This document shows, piece by piece, positions 44,305 to 52,526 of a stretch of DNA of 64,000 nt. Origin of the DNA: Thiohalophilus thiocyanatoxydans (lineage in GTDB: Bacteria; Pseudomonadota; Gammaproteobacteria; UBA6429; Thiohalophilaceae); contig NZ_SOQX01000001.1 in the NCBI RefSeq assembly GCF_004366735.1, positions 372,001 to 436,000 of the forward strand, read 5' to 3'. Numbering within the stretch: the first letter of the stretch is position 1; every line of letters starts with the position of its first letter. A model generated the notes under the pieces. That model was not told the origin of the DNA. It ran no database searches and saw only the letters and a list, made by a program, of their open reading frames with translations. The position numbers and the translations under genes were made by a program.

Positions 44305-44502
44305 CGGGGGACCTCCTGATAAATGGAGTATTGGTTCAAGGTTAGTACACGAGAGAGCCGGAAAGTTCGGCAAGATGCTCGTTTCGGGATGACCGTCGTG
44401 ACGGTGATGCGCCTGTTTTGCCCGGGTCAGTTAAGTATTGTGGGACAGAAGCCGGTAACCCGTTCATCCCGATCAATTACCCGCTTCTGTCCCCGGTTTT
44501 GA

Positions 44503-45279
44503 TTATTCTCCCCGGATTCGTGGTAATACTGCGCCGACCTCCTTGCGATAGTGCAGGTATTTCTCGCCGAACCGGGCGAGCAGTTCACGCTCTTCGAGTG
44601 CGATGCCGATCGCGATGTAGACGCTGAATCCTGCTGCCAGCACCAGATGAGTGAACGTCATGTGCGGTGTCGACCAGATACCGATCAGAATGCCGGCCAT
44701 CATCGGGTGGCGACTGTAACGATACATCCAGGCACGGACAAACGGTACCGGGGTGTACGGTTTGCCACGCAGATAGAGCCAGCCCTGGCGCAGTCCGAAC
44801 AGATCGTAATGATTGGTAACATAGGTGGCGGCCACCAGGTACAGCCAGCCGATGACGAACAGGGTCCACAACGCACTGCTGGCCAGCGGCTGCGAGACTG
44901 ACCAGACAACGCCTTCGAGGGGTTGCCACAGCCATACCAGCAGGGCGAGGGCAACGCCCGAGGTGAGCACGAAGGTGCTGCGTTCGGCTGCCGGGACGAT
45001 CCAGCGGGTCCACCAGGCCTTGAAGCCGGGCCGGGCCATGATGCTGTGCTGCAGGGCGAACAGCAGCAACAGCCCGAGATTGATCAGGACGGCTGTCGTG
45101 GTGGAGCGGGCTTCGACAGGCGGTGCGCCAAGCGGAATCCAACCCGTCAGCGCGATCACCAGCCAGGCGATGGCCGCCATGCCGATTGCGTAGGCGATCA
45201 GGCTATAGATAAAGACCGCGATGCGTTCCCCGGGGGATGAGTGGGAAATAAAGTCTGTCCTGGATTGTGACATTGTCAT
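44503..45279 (-). CDS. Integral-membrane methyltransferase, candidate methanethiol S-methyltransferase (MddA-like)
   Basis: The 258-residue protein has five to six TM helices and the C-terminal isoprenylcysteine methyltransferase-like signature RYSRHPMMAGILIGIWSTPH and EERELLARFGEKYLHYRKEV. Length and the ATPHMTFTHL-type segment resemble MddA, which methylates methanethiol to dimethyl sulfide, but NnrU-like and other ICMT-family roles cannot be excluded. It is divergent from a GlxA-type regulator with 138 bases between starts, so that regulator may control it. The ATG is followed by MTMSQSRTDF; alternatives nearby exist. Confidence 0.7.
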   Translation of the reverse strand: MTMSQSRTDFISHSSPGERIAVFIYSLIAYAIGMAAIAWLVIALTGWIPLGAPPVEARSTTTAVLINLGLLLLFALQHSIMARPGFKAWWTRWIVPAAERSTFVLTSGVALALLVWLWQPLEGVVWSVSQPLASSALWTLFVIGWLYLVAATYVTNHYDLFGLRQGWLYLRGKPYTPVPFVRAWMYRYSRHPMMAGILIGIWSTPHMTFTHLVLAAGFSVYIAIGIALEERELLARFGEKYLHYRKEVGAVLPRIRGE

Positions 45280-45417
45280 GGGCTTTTCCTCCTTGATCTA
45301 TCTGATGGGTTTACAGGCACAGGCAGGGCTACTGATTGGTCATCAGGCTAGTGTGAGGTCGGGTCTGGCGACAGTGGCCAGATTGACAATTATCGGGCTT
45401 CAGCTGACACTTTTAGA

Positions 45418-46425
45418 ATGCATCACATCTCGGTCCTCGCCCTGGAAGGTTGCGAGGGGGGCTGCGTCACCGGCGCAATTGACCTCCTCAATGCGGCCAA
45501 CACGGTCTGGCGACAGCAGGCGGGAAAGACGGCCCGGCCCCTGTTTGAATGGTCCCTGGTGACGCCCGACGGCGGGCCGGTCAGCACCGCCACCGGATTT
45601 CAGCTCTCTGCGGATGCCAGCCTGGCTGAGATCGACAGGCCGGATGCCATGCTCATCGGCAGTATTCATTTTTACGATGCCGGGCAATTGCTGGCCGCGG
45701 CGCACGATGCGGCACCCATTCTTCGTCCGCTGACGGCGATCCGTGACGCGGGGTGTCTGCTTGCGGCCAGCTGCACGGCCACGGTGTTGCTGGCCGAGGC
45801 GGGCCTGCTGGACGGTCGCCGCGCCACGACCAGCTGGTGGATCCAGGAGGCCTTCGCCTACCGTTATCCGCGGGTGCGGCTGGTGGCGGAGGACATGGTG
45901 GTCGAGGATCAGGGCGTTGTTACCGGCGGCGCGTCCACCGCGTACATGAGTGTGATGCTCAATCTGATACGCCGCTTTGCCGGCGATGAACTGGCCCTGT
46001 TCTGTGCCAAGGTCTTGCTGGTCGATACCAATCGCCATTCCCAGGCGCCCTACAGCTATCTTGAAAGTGGCATCCGGGTGCGCGATCCGCTGGTCACCCG
46101 GGCGCAGGCCTGGATGCAAACGCATTTGCGCGAGGCGTTTACCTTTGAACAGCTTGCCGGAATCCTGGCGGTCAGCCCGCGGACACTGATCCGCCGCTTC
46201 AGGCAGACGACCGGTTACAATCCGGCCGAGTATTTGACCCGGTTGCGTATCGATGAGGCCAAGCGACTCCTTGAGCGAACCAACCTGCCGCTCGAAGCTG
46301 TGGCCGAGCGGGTGGGTTATCGTGATCCGAGCAGCCTGCGCCGGATCTTTCGCCGCACCACGCATTTGTCGCCCAGCGAGTTTCGCAAGCGTTTCTCGAT
46401 TGCCGATGATCCCGGTATTATTTAA
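45418..46425 (+). CDS. GlxA family transcriptional regulator (DJ-1/PfpI domain plus AraC HTH)
   Basis: The 335-residue regulator has an N-terminal DJ-1/PfpI-like amidotransferase fold (about 3-190) with the nucleophile-elbow region AASCTATVLLAEAGLLDGRR, followed by an AraC-type double helix-turn-helix (about 230-325: TFEQLAGILAVSPRTLIRRF and LEAVAERVGYRDPSSLRRIF). GlxA-type regulators respond to small metabolites such as quaternary amines in known cases. It is divergent from the MddA-like gene, its most probable target. No clear ribosome-binding site precedes the ATG. Confidence 0.88.
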   Translation: MHHISVLALEGCEGGCVTGAIDLLNAANTVWRQQAGKTARPLFEWSLVTPDGGPVSTATGFQLSADASLAEIDRPDAMLIGSIHFYDAGQLLAAAHDAAPILRPLTAIRDAGCLLAASCTATVLLAEAGLLDGRRATTSWWIQEAFAYRYPRVRLVAEDMVVEDQGVVTGGASTAYMSVMLNLIRRFAGDELALFCAKVLLVDTNRHSQAPYSYLESGIRVRDPLVTRAQAWMQTHLREAFTFEQLAGILAVSPRTLIRRFRQTTGYNPAEYLTRLRIDEAKRLLERTNLPLEAVAERVGYRDPSSLRRIFRRTTHLSPSEFRKRFSIADDPGII

Positions 46426-46583
46426 CGGCGCGAACGCCTCGGCCGGACCCGGGTTCTCTTCGGGTTACCGGGATGGTGCCTGCCGCCGGGATTGCCATTT
46501 CATTACTGGTGAAGGCCCTTTAATGATATTTTGTATTGGGCCGGGAATCTGGCAGGTAAATAAAGGGTATAGACGAGTCGATC

Positions 46584-46928
46584 ATGCCGCATCTGATTAT
46601 TGAATACAGTGTCGATTGCATTGATGAACAACAGGCGGTAACGATGGTGGACGCGGTCTTCGATACCGCGAAGGCATCGGGCCTGTTTGAAACACGCAAT
46701 ATCAAATCCCGTGCGATCCCGATTAGCGCATACCGGCTGGGTGTCGAAGGCAGGGGGTTTGTCTGTGTTCGCTGTCGGATCCATGCCGGGCGCAGCAGCG
46801 AACAGAAAAAACAGTTGTCCGGGGAGGTGGTCAGGGCGCTGCGTGAACTGGAACTGGGTGTCGCTGCGATTACCGCCGAGGTGGTGGACATGGATCCGGC
46901 CAGCTATACCCGTTATTACGTCGATTGA
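46584..46928 (+). CDS. 5-carboxymethyl-2-hydroxymuconate isomerase family protein
   Basis: The 114-residue protein is a tautomerase-like fold of the CHMI family: N-terminal catalytic Pro after Met (MPHLIIEYSVDCIDEQQAV), IKSRAIPISAYRLGVEGRGF, and VDMDPASYTRYYVD at the end. In aromatic-acid catabolism it isomerises 5-carboxymethyl-2-hydroxymuconate, but no homoprotocatechuate genes are nearby, so the physiological substrate here is unknown. It is the last gene before the carboxysome island. Confidence 0.88.
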   Translation: MPHLIIEYSVDCIDEQQAVTMVDAVFDTAKASGLFETRNIKSRAIPISAYRLGVEGRGFVCVRCRIHAGRSSEQKKQLSGEVVRALRELELGVAAITAEVVDMDPASYTRYYVD

Positions 46929-47090
46929 ACCCATGGGCAGGCGGTTTCTCGGGGTGTTGTGGGCGGCTGCTTTCAGCAGCGACCTGTTTGCCCGTGCGCA
47001 ATAAAACCTGCTCCGGTACATACTTTATATATAGTTAGCCGCACCAGCCAATTGTCCCGATTGATCGCGCGGATTATATGCATAGAGAAT

Positions 47091-47148
47091 CATCTATCAG
47101 AATCGAAGATATTATCGATTTGTATTGAAGTACCTCGCTTCTTAAGCT
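47091..47148 (+). promoter_or_regulatory. Promoter with CbbR-like site upstream of csoS1D
   Basis: CTATC (47094-47098), 15 bases, ATCGAT (47114-47119) immediately followed by a -35 element TTGTAT (47120-47125), 17-base spacer and -10 TAAGCT (47143-47148). The same layout with identical spacings precedes cbbL at 48533-48587. LysR-type CbbR proteins bind just upstream of and over -35 elements, so these are candidate CbbR sites (inference). Confidence 0.65.
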
Positions 47149-47193
47149 GCTTCCACTTTCTGGCTTTGCAGGGCAGTGGCGAGCGCGCGGTAC

Positions 47194-47820
47194 ATGATCA
47201 CACTACGAACCTACGTCTATATTGACTCCCTGCAGCCCCAGTTGGCGGAATACATGGCGACTGTGTCGCAGGGCTTTCCCACCTCGCCGGGTAATGCCTG
47301 TCTGTGGGTGGAGGTGTCGCCGGGTATGGCGGTGCATCGGCTTACCGATATGGCGCTCAAGGCGACCCGCGTGCATCTGGCCCAGCAGGTGGTGGAGCGT
47401 GCCTATGGCTCGATGGTGATTCATCATCGCGATCACAGCGATGTGGAAGAATCGGGACGGGTGATACTCAGCCACCTGGGTTCGGCCGCGACCGATCCCG
47501 AACCCTGCAAGATCGCCTGGCAGGAAACCATCCGCGGCATGACGCCCGATCACACCGTGGTGATCAACCGCCAGGATCGCAAGGGCTCGATGATTCTGCC
47601 CGATCAGAGCATGTTCATTCTCGAGGCCGAGCCGGCCGGTTACATCATCTATGCCGCCAACCAGGCGGAGAAAGCCGCCAATATCACCTTAATCGATGCG
47701 CGCGCGGTCGGCGCCTTCGGGCGCCTGACCCTCTCCGGGCGCGAGGCGGACGTGGACGAGGCCGCCGCCGCGGCCATCGCCGCCGTGCAGCATCCCTGGC
47801 AATCCTGGGGGGCGCGCTGA
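47194..47820 (+). CDS. csoS1D: Carboxysome tandem-BMC shell protein CsoS1D
   Basis: The 208-residue protein has two fused BMC domains that assemble as pseudohexameric trimers, thought to form a gated pore for larger metabolites in the alpha-carboxysome shell. Diagnostic sequence is [60 protein letters not shown], then the second domain with [20 protein letters not shown] and [20 protein letters not shown]. The ATG at 47194 is chosen because the family core starts there; a GTG at 47176 would add six residues. It has its own promoter 45 bases upstream and overlaps the Nudix gene by one base (TGATG). Confidence 0.93.
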   Translation: MITLRTYVYIDSLQPQLAEYMATVSQGFPTSPGNACLWVEVSPGMAVHRLTDMALKATRVHLAQQVVERAYGSMVIHHRDHSDVEESGRVILSHLGSAATDPEPCKIAWQETIRGMTPDHTVVINRQDRKGSMILPDQSMFILEAEPAGYIIYAANQAEKAANITLIDARAVGAFGRLTLSGREADVDEAAAAAIAAVQHPWQSWGAR

Positions 47821-48377
47821 TGCATCGCCAGGAACTGCTGCGCCTGCTCGAACAACATAAGACCCGTTTCATGGACGAGGCAGGTTTTGTGCGGCGCGCA
47901 ATCGCGTTCGTTGAACAACATCCGGATTGCTTCAAGCGCGAACTGCTGCCCACGCATGTGACCGGCTCGGCCTGGGTGGTCAGCCCGGATCGTTCGCATG
48001 TGCTGATGCTGCACCATCGCAAGCTGGATCAGTGGTTCCAGCCCGGCGGCCATGCCGACGGCGATGCCGATATTCTGCGCGTGGCCCTGCGCGAGACGGC
48101 CGAGGAGAGCGGCATCGATTTGGCGCAGGTCGAATTGTTGAGCGACGCGATTTTTGATGTGGATATTCACTGGACGCCCGCCACGGCGGATGCGCCGGCC
48201 CACGAACATATCGATATCCGTTTTCTGGTGGCGATCGACGATGGATTACCCATTCCGGGTAATGATGAGTCGCATGCGATTGGCTGGGTCTCTTTGCATG
48301 AGGCGATGCGGTTTAACAACAACCGTTCAACCTACCGGATGGTGGACAAGACCCGGCAATTGCGCCACGCGTTTTAA
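47820..48377 (+). CDS. Nudix hydrolase translationally coupled to csoS1D
   Basis: The 185-residue cytoplasmic hydrolase cleaves a nucleoside diphosphate linked to another moiety. Nudix box: GGHADGDADILRVALRETAE then ESGI, matching REUXEEXGU exactly, with the first Glu of the box replaced by Ala (GDA where family relatives have GDE). The preceding TGSAWVVSPDRSHVLMLHHR strand is typical. The ATG shares its A with the csoS1D stop. Its product could act on a sugar-nucleotide or cofactor linked to the Calvin cycle, but nothing in the sequence tells which. The next gene is cbbL, 272 bases on. Confidence 0.85.
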   Translation: MHRQELLRLLEQHKTRFMDEAGFVRRAIAFVEQHPDCFKRELLPTHVTGSAWVVSPDRSHVLMLHHRKLDQWFQPGGHADGDADILRVALRETAEESGIDLAQVELLSDAIFDVDIHWTPATADAPAHEHIDIRFLVAIDDGLPIPGNDESHAIGWVSLHEAMRFNNNRSTYRMVDKTRQLRHAF

Positions 48378-48532
48378 CAGCACAGTTTGATCAATGAAAG
48401 TGAAATGAACCCTTAACTGGCAAGGTAATACAACAGGCCTCTGTTGGGTGATAGCGGGAGTGTAAGGGAAATGCCAGGGAGAGATAATGCTCTGTCCCTG
48501 TAAAAGGTAGGGTTGATGATATAGAAGATTAT

Positions 48533-48587
48533 CTATCGATAAGGAAGAAAATATCGATTTGTATCAACCAAACCACCTCCCTATGCT
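48533..48587 (+). promoter_or_regulatory. cbbLS promoter with CbbR-like site
   Basis: CTATC (48533-48537), 15 bases, ATCGAT (48553-48558), -35 TTGTAT (48559-48564), 17-base spacer, -10 TATGCT (48582-48587). The layout is the same as the csoS1D promoter. The start point would be near 48594, giving a leader of about 55 bases before cbbL. A further palindrome TTATC-TATC-GATAA lies at 48529-48542. Confidence 0.7.
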
Positions 48588-48649
48588 TTAACTACCCAAA
48601 CAGAATTTGCAGCGAACTGAAACATCAGCAACCGAAGCAGGAGTAGATC

Positions 48650-50065
48650 ATGGCAGCGAATACCTATCAAGCGGGTGTAAAAGAATACCGCGACAAGTAC
48701 TGGACCCCGGACTATGTCCCGCTGGATACCGACCTGTTGGCCTGTTTTAAGGTCACCGGCCAGCCCGACGTGCCACGCGAGGAGGTTGCCGCTGCCGTGG
48801 CCGCCGAATCATCCACCGGGACCTGGAGTACCGTGTGGTCGGAACTGTTGACCGACCTGGAATTCTACAAGGGCCGAGCCTACCGGATCGAAGACGTTCC
48901 CGGTGACTCGGAATCCTTCTATGCCTTTATCGCCTATCCACTCGATCTGTTCGAAGAAGGCTCGATTACCAACGTACTGACCTCGCTGGTGGGGAACGTA
49001 TTTGGTTTCAAGGCGCTCAAGCATCTGCGTCTGGAAGATATTCGCTTCCCCATCGCCTATATCAAGACCTGCATGGGCCCCCCGGGCGGTATTCAGGTCG
49101 AACGCGATCGTCTGAACAAGTATGGTCGTCCGCTGCTGGGCGCCACCATCAAGCCGAAGCTGGGTCTGTCTGCCAAGAACTACGGTCGTGCTGTCTATGA
49201 ATGCCTGCGTGGTGGCCTGGATCTGACCAAGGACGATGAAAACGTCAATTCCCAGCCGTTCATGCGCTGGCGCGATCGCTTCGAGTTCGTTGGTGAAGCC
49301 ATCCAGAAAGCCCAGCAGGAAACCGGCGAACGCAAGGGTCACTACCTGAACGTCACCGCCCCGGATCCGGAGCAGATGTACGAGCGCGCCGAATTCGCCA
49401 AGGAAGTCGGCAGCCCAATCATCATGCACGACTTTTTGACCGGCGGCTTTACCGCCAATACCGGTCTGGCCAAGTGGTGTCGCAAGAACGGTATGCTGCT
49501 GCACATCCATCGTGCCATGCATGCGGTAATCGACCGTCATCCGAAACACGGTATTCACTATCGCGTGCTGGCCAAGTGTCTGCGCCTGTCCGGTGGTGAT
49601 CAGCTGCATACCGGGACTGTGGTCGGCAAGCTCGAGGGCGATCGTAATTCCACTCTGGGTTTTGTCGATCAGCTTCGCGAATCCTTTATACCGGAAGATC
49701 GCTCGCGCGGGAACTTCTTCGACCAGGACTGGGGCTCCATACCCGGTGTCTTTGCGGTCGCTTCCGGCGGTATTCACGTCTGGCACATGCCGGCGCTGGT
49801 GGCCATCTTTGGCGACGACTCCTGCCTGCAGTTCGGTGGTGGTACTCAGGGTCATCCGTGGGGTAACGCAGCCGGTGCCGCGGCCAACCGTGTCGCACTG
49901 GAAGCCTGTGTCAAGGCGCGTAACCAGGGCCGCGAGATCGAAAAAGAAGCGCGCGACATTCTGACGGATGCTTCAAAAACCAGTCCGGAACTGGCGATTG
50001 CGCTGGAAACCTGGAAAGAGATCAAGTTCGAATTCGAAACCGTGGACAAGCTGGACGTGGGCTAA
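48650..50065 (+). CDS. cbbL: RuBisCO large subunit, form IA, carboxysomal
   Basis: The 471-residue catalytic subunit carboxylates ribulose 1,5-bisphosphate. Active-site elements are intact: [17 protein letters not shown] (catalytic Lys), [20 protein letters not shown] (carbamylated Lys plus Asp and Glu metal ligands), [11 protein letters not shown], loop 6 [11 protein letters not shown] and the [12 protein letters not shown] phosphate site. The sequence start [20 protein letters not shown] is typical of alpha-carboxysome form IA enzymes. AGGAG lies 7 bases before the ATG. It leads the operon cbbL-cbbS-csoS2-csoSCA-csoS4AB-csoS1-csoS1-bfr-acRAF-mcdA-mcdB. Confidence 0.98.
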   Translation: MAANTYQAGVKEYRDKYWTPDYVPLDTDLLACFKVTGQPDVPREEVAAAVAAESSTGTWSTVWSELLTDLEFYKGRAYRIEDVPGDSESFYAFIAYPLDLFEEGSITNVLTSLVGNVFGFKALKHLRLEDIRFPIAYIKTCMGPPGGIQVERDRLNKYGRPLLGATIKPKLGLSAKNYGRAVYECLRGGLDLTKDDENVNSQPFMRWRDRFEFVGEAIQKAQQETGERKGHYLNVTAPDPEQMYERAEFAKEVGSPIIMHDFLTGGFTANTGLAKWCRKNGMLLHIHRAMHAVIDRHPKHGIHYRVLAKCLRLSGGDQLHTGTVVGKLEGDRNSTLGFVDQLRESFIPEDRSRGNFFDQDWGSIPGVFAVASGGIHVWHMPALVAIFGDDSCLQFGGGTQGHPWGNAAGAAANRVALEACVKARNQGREIEKEARDILTDASKTSPELAIALETWKEIKFEFETVDKLDVG

Positions 50066-50122
50066 GTCCTGTCCGTTCACGACGCAGCAAACAGCTACCG
50101 AATAAATATGAGGTAAATGATT

Positions 50123-50461
50123 ATGAGCATGTATGAAGCGGGTGATTACCAGACCCAACACACCCTCGAAACTTTTGGCTTTCTGCCCAAGCTGACCCCT
50201 GAAGAGATTCAGGAGCAGATCGCCTACATTCTGGCCAATGGCTGGTCACCGGCAATTGAGCATGAAGATCCCCGTCGGGCTACCGATCATTACTGGACGA
50301 TGTGGAAGCTGCCGTTTTTCGGTGAGACCAATCTGCAGAGCGTCCTCGACGAGCTGGAAGCCTGTCGCCGTTCCTACCCGGATCATCATATCCGGTTACT
50401 CGGGTACGACAGCTATGCCCAGACTCAGGGTCATTCCTTCGTGGTCTTCGAAGGGCGTTAA
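50123..50461 (+). CDS. cbbS: RuBisCO small subunit, form IA
   Basis: The 112-residue small subunit caps the L8S8 enzyme and helps bind CsoS2. Family motifs are ETFGFLPKLTPEEIQEQIAY, YWTMWKLPFFGE (near residue 60) and ACRRSYPDHHIRLLGYD. The ATG at 50123 is preferred over 50117 because GAGGT at 50110-50114 gives the right spacing. It follows cbbL by 57 bases. A stable hairpin lies 18 bases after its stop. A divergent homologue is encoded at 60675-61070. Confidence 0.97.
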   Translation: MSMYEAGDYQTQHTLETFGFLPKLTPEEIQEQIAYILANGWSPAIEHEDPRRATDHYWTMWKLPFFGETNLQSVLDELEACRRSYPDHHIRLLGYDSYAQTQGHSFVVFEGR

Positions 50462-50478
50462 ACGGCGCAAGTAAAAAA

Positions 50479-50506
50479 GGGTGCCCGTGAAGAAAAGCGG
50501 GCGCCC
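50479..50506 (+). promoter_or_regulatory. Intercistronic hairpin between cbbS and csoS2
   Basis: GGGTGCCCG/CGGGCGCCC, nine pairs including one G-T, with a ten-base loop (50479-50487 and 50498-50506). No T run follows, so it is not a simple terminator. Its position fits a processing or 3-prime stabilising structure that keeps cbbLS mRNA more abundant than shell mRNA. Confidence 0.6.
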
Positions 50507-50544
50507 CGACACGAATAACCAGTATCGATGTGACGGGGTTTACG

Positions 50545-52506
50545 ATGGCACAGACTGCACAACACAACACAGCACGCGCAGCTTCCAGAGCACGGCGTGA
50601 AGCAATGTCGACCCGGGGCAAGGCCGCACTGCAGGATACCGATCGTACCCGCAGCGCATCGGCCCAGGCCACGACGACGCAAACCGCGCCCGCCAAACCG
50701 GCCGATGCCGGGGTTAAAGCCAAAGGTGATTGCGGTTGTGGGTCCCGGGGTGAGGCCCGTGCCGAGTCGACCCCGCACAGTGATACGCAAACTGCACAAC
50801 CTGCCGGAAAAATGCGGGCAACGGTAAGGACGCGACCACAGAACATCCAGATGAACAGCGCTCGTGCCGCGTCGCTGGCGCGCCGTCAGGCCATGTCCCA
50901 GCGCGGCAAGGCCGGGCTCAATGGTAACGGTATGAGCGAAGCGCAAACCGCACGCGCGGCCAATCCGAAACTGACCGGTCGTGAACTGGCCAGGAAAGTG
51001 CGCGCCGATCGTTGTAAAAACGGCAATACCGGCAAGAAAAAATCCGAGCCGGTCGGTCGCATGCGGCCGAACAAAACCGCCGGTAGTGAAACCGGCGCGG
51101 CCAGCGATGCACCGTGGAAAGTCGGCCAGAGTCTGACCGGTCACGGCCAGACGTTGACCGGCACGATCGTCGGTCGCAGTTCCCAGGTGACCGGCAATGA
51201 GCCCGGTACCTGCAAGTCCGTGACCGGCGTGCAGTACATCGGCGCCGATCAGACCGAAGCGTTCTGCGGCACTTCGGCCAGCGGGGTGCCGAGCAAGATT
51301 ACCAGCTCGCAAACCCGCCAGGGACAGAACGTCAGCGGTACCAATGTGGGTCGATCTTCAAACGTCACCGGCGACGAAACCGGTGCCACGCGTGAGCTGA
51401 CCGGCAGCCAGTACATGCAAAAGGGTAACGGCAAGTCACCGATGAAAGTCGGTACCAGCCAGACCCTGCGTGGCGGCAGCCTGACCGGCACCCAGATCGG
51501 TCGTTCGGAACGGGTGACCGGCGATGAACCGGGCACCTGCAAGTCGGTTACCGGTGACGATTATGTGGGCCAGGAGCAGTACCAGGGTTTTTGTGGCAAG
51601 GCGCCGAAACCGAAGGATCAAAAAGTCGGTATGACCCAGACATTCCACGGCAGGGCGGTCTCGGGCACGATGACCGGTCGTTCCTCGCGCATGACCGGGG
51701 ATGAACCAGGGACCTGCAAATCGGTCACCGGGACACCCTATGCCGGGCTGGAGCAGTACAGCCAGTACTGCAAACCGGAAGAGACCACTTTGGCCAGTGC
51801 CCGTTTTCGTCAGGAGCGTAGCACTCCCGGCTCGGTCATGACCGGCATTCAGCCGGGCCTGAACGGCCATCTGACCGGCGCGGACAAGGGGGCCTGCGAA
51901 CCGCTGAGCGGTACGCCGTATGTGGGTGCGGACCAGTTTGCCGAAGCCTGTCCCTCTGTGCCGGCCGAACCGGGCAGCCCTGATTTTCCGCAGCAACTGG
52001 GCGAGACCCCGTGGGGCCAGTTCAGTGTGCAGAGTCCGGTACATGCCAGTCAGGGCGACGAACATTTTGATGTGACCGGCAACCGCTATGAGCAGGGCAA
52101 GATCACCGGCCCGTTCGGGATGGCCGGTGGCAAAGTCACCGGCACTGAAGAAGCCCGTTTCGGCAAAGGGGGTCACGCGGAGCCGATGACCGCGCCGATC
52201 CCGGAAACGGCTGAACAGGTTCAGGGTCGCGTCAAATCCCGAATCAGCGGCGAAGGCATTGATGTGGGGCTGAAGATCACCGGCGACGACTGGGATCGTG
52301 GTGACCGGGTGACCGGCACCGAAGGCATGACGGCCAGTAAACGCAACCCGACCCGTCAGGGCGGACGTGCGACCGGTGCCATGCAGATGAAGCCGGAGAT
52401 GAAACGTAATGAGGATGTTCCCGAGCCCATCAGTCCGGTGACCGGGGGCAGTGGTAATACAGACAAAGGTTCACTGATTACGTATTCCGGAGGTGCCCGG
52501 GGTTAA
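50545..52506 (+). CDS. csoS2: Carboxysome assembly scaffold CsoS2, short form
   Basis: The 653-residue disordered scaffold links RuBisCO to the shell. N-terminal domain: two clear RuBisCO-binding N-repeats (ARAASRARREAMSTRGKAAL near residue 9, ARAASLARRQAMSQRGKAGL near 100) and a degenerate third (LTGRELARKVRADRCKN). Middle region (about 190-480): about five M-repeats with VTGDEPGTCKSVTG and paired Cys. C-terminal region (about 490-653): KITGPFGMAGGKVTGTEEAR, DVGLKITGDDWDRGDRVTGT, and ending SLITYSGGARG. It is shorter than the roughly 870-residue H. neapolitanus protein by loss of repeats. The ATG at 50545 is preferred to GTG at 50530. I could not identify a frameshift site for a short isoform. 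Confidence 0.95.
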   Translation: MAQTAQHNTARAASRARREAMSTRGKAALQDTDRTRSASAQATTTQTAPAKPADAGVKAKGDCGCGSRGEARAESTPHSDTQTAQPAGKMRATVRTRPQNIQMNSARAASLARRQAMSQRGKAGLNGNGMSEAQTARAANPKLTGRELARKVRADRCKNGNTGKKKSEPVGRMRPNKTAGSETGAASDAPWKVGQSLTGHGQTLTGTIVGRSSQVTGNEPGTCKSVTGVQYIGADQTEAFCGTSASGVPSKITSSQTRQGQNVSGTNVGRSSNVTGDETGATRELTGSQYMQKGNGKSPMKVGTSQTLRGGSLTGTQIGRSERVTGDEPGTCKSVTGDDYVGQEQYQGFCGKAPKPKDQKVGMTQTFHGRAVSGTMTGRSSRMTGDEPGTCKSVTGTPYAGLEQYSQYCKPEETTLASARFRQERSTPGSVMTGIQPGLNGHLTGADKGACEPLSGTPYVGADQFAEACPSVPAEPGSPDFPQQLGETPWGQFSVQSPVHASQGDEHFDVTGNRYEQGKITGPFGMAGGKVTGTEEARFGKGGHAEPMTAPIPETAEQVQGRVKSRISGEGIDVGLKITGDDWDRGDRVTGTEGMTASKRNPTRQGGRATGAMQMKPEMKRNEDVPEPISPVTGGSGNTDKGSLITYSGGARG

Positions 52507-52526
52507 TCACCCGGTAGAGAGCGAGC

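Noticed and set aside
45400-46365. 321-codon open frame on the minus strand
   Set aside because: Shadow of the GlxA-type regulator gene.
47304-47819. Upstream extension of the Nudix frame through csoS1D
   Set aside because: The extension is out of frame with the strong csoS1D protein and reads as low-complexity sequence. The Nudix start at 47820 is coupled to the csoS1D stop.
48809-49855. 348-codon open frame on the minus strand
   Set aside because: Shadow of cbbL.
50545-52506. Programmed frameshift site in csoS2
   Set aside because: I saw A-rich stretches (near 51029-51043 and 51614-51630) but none matches a clear X-XXY-YYZ heptamer in the right frame.
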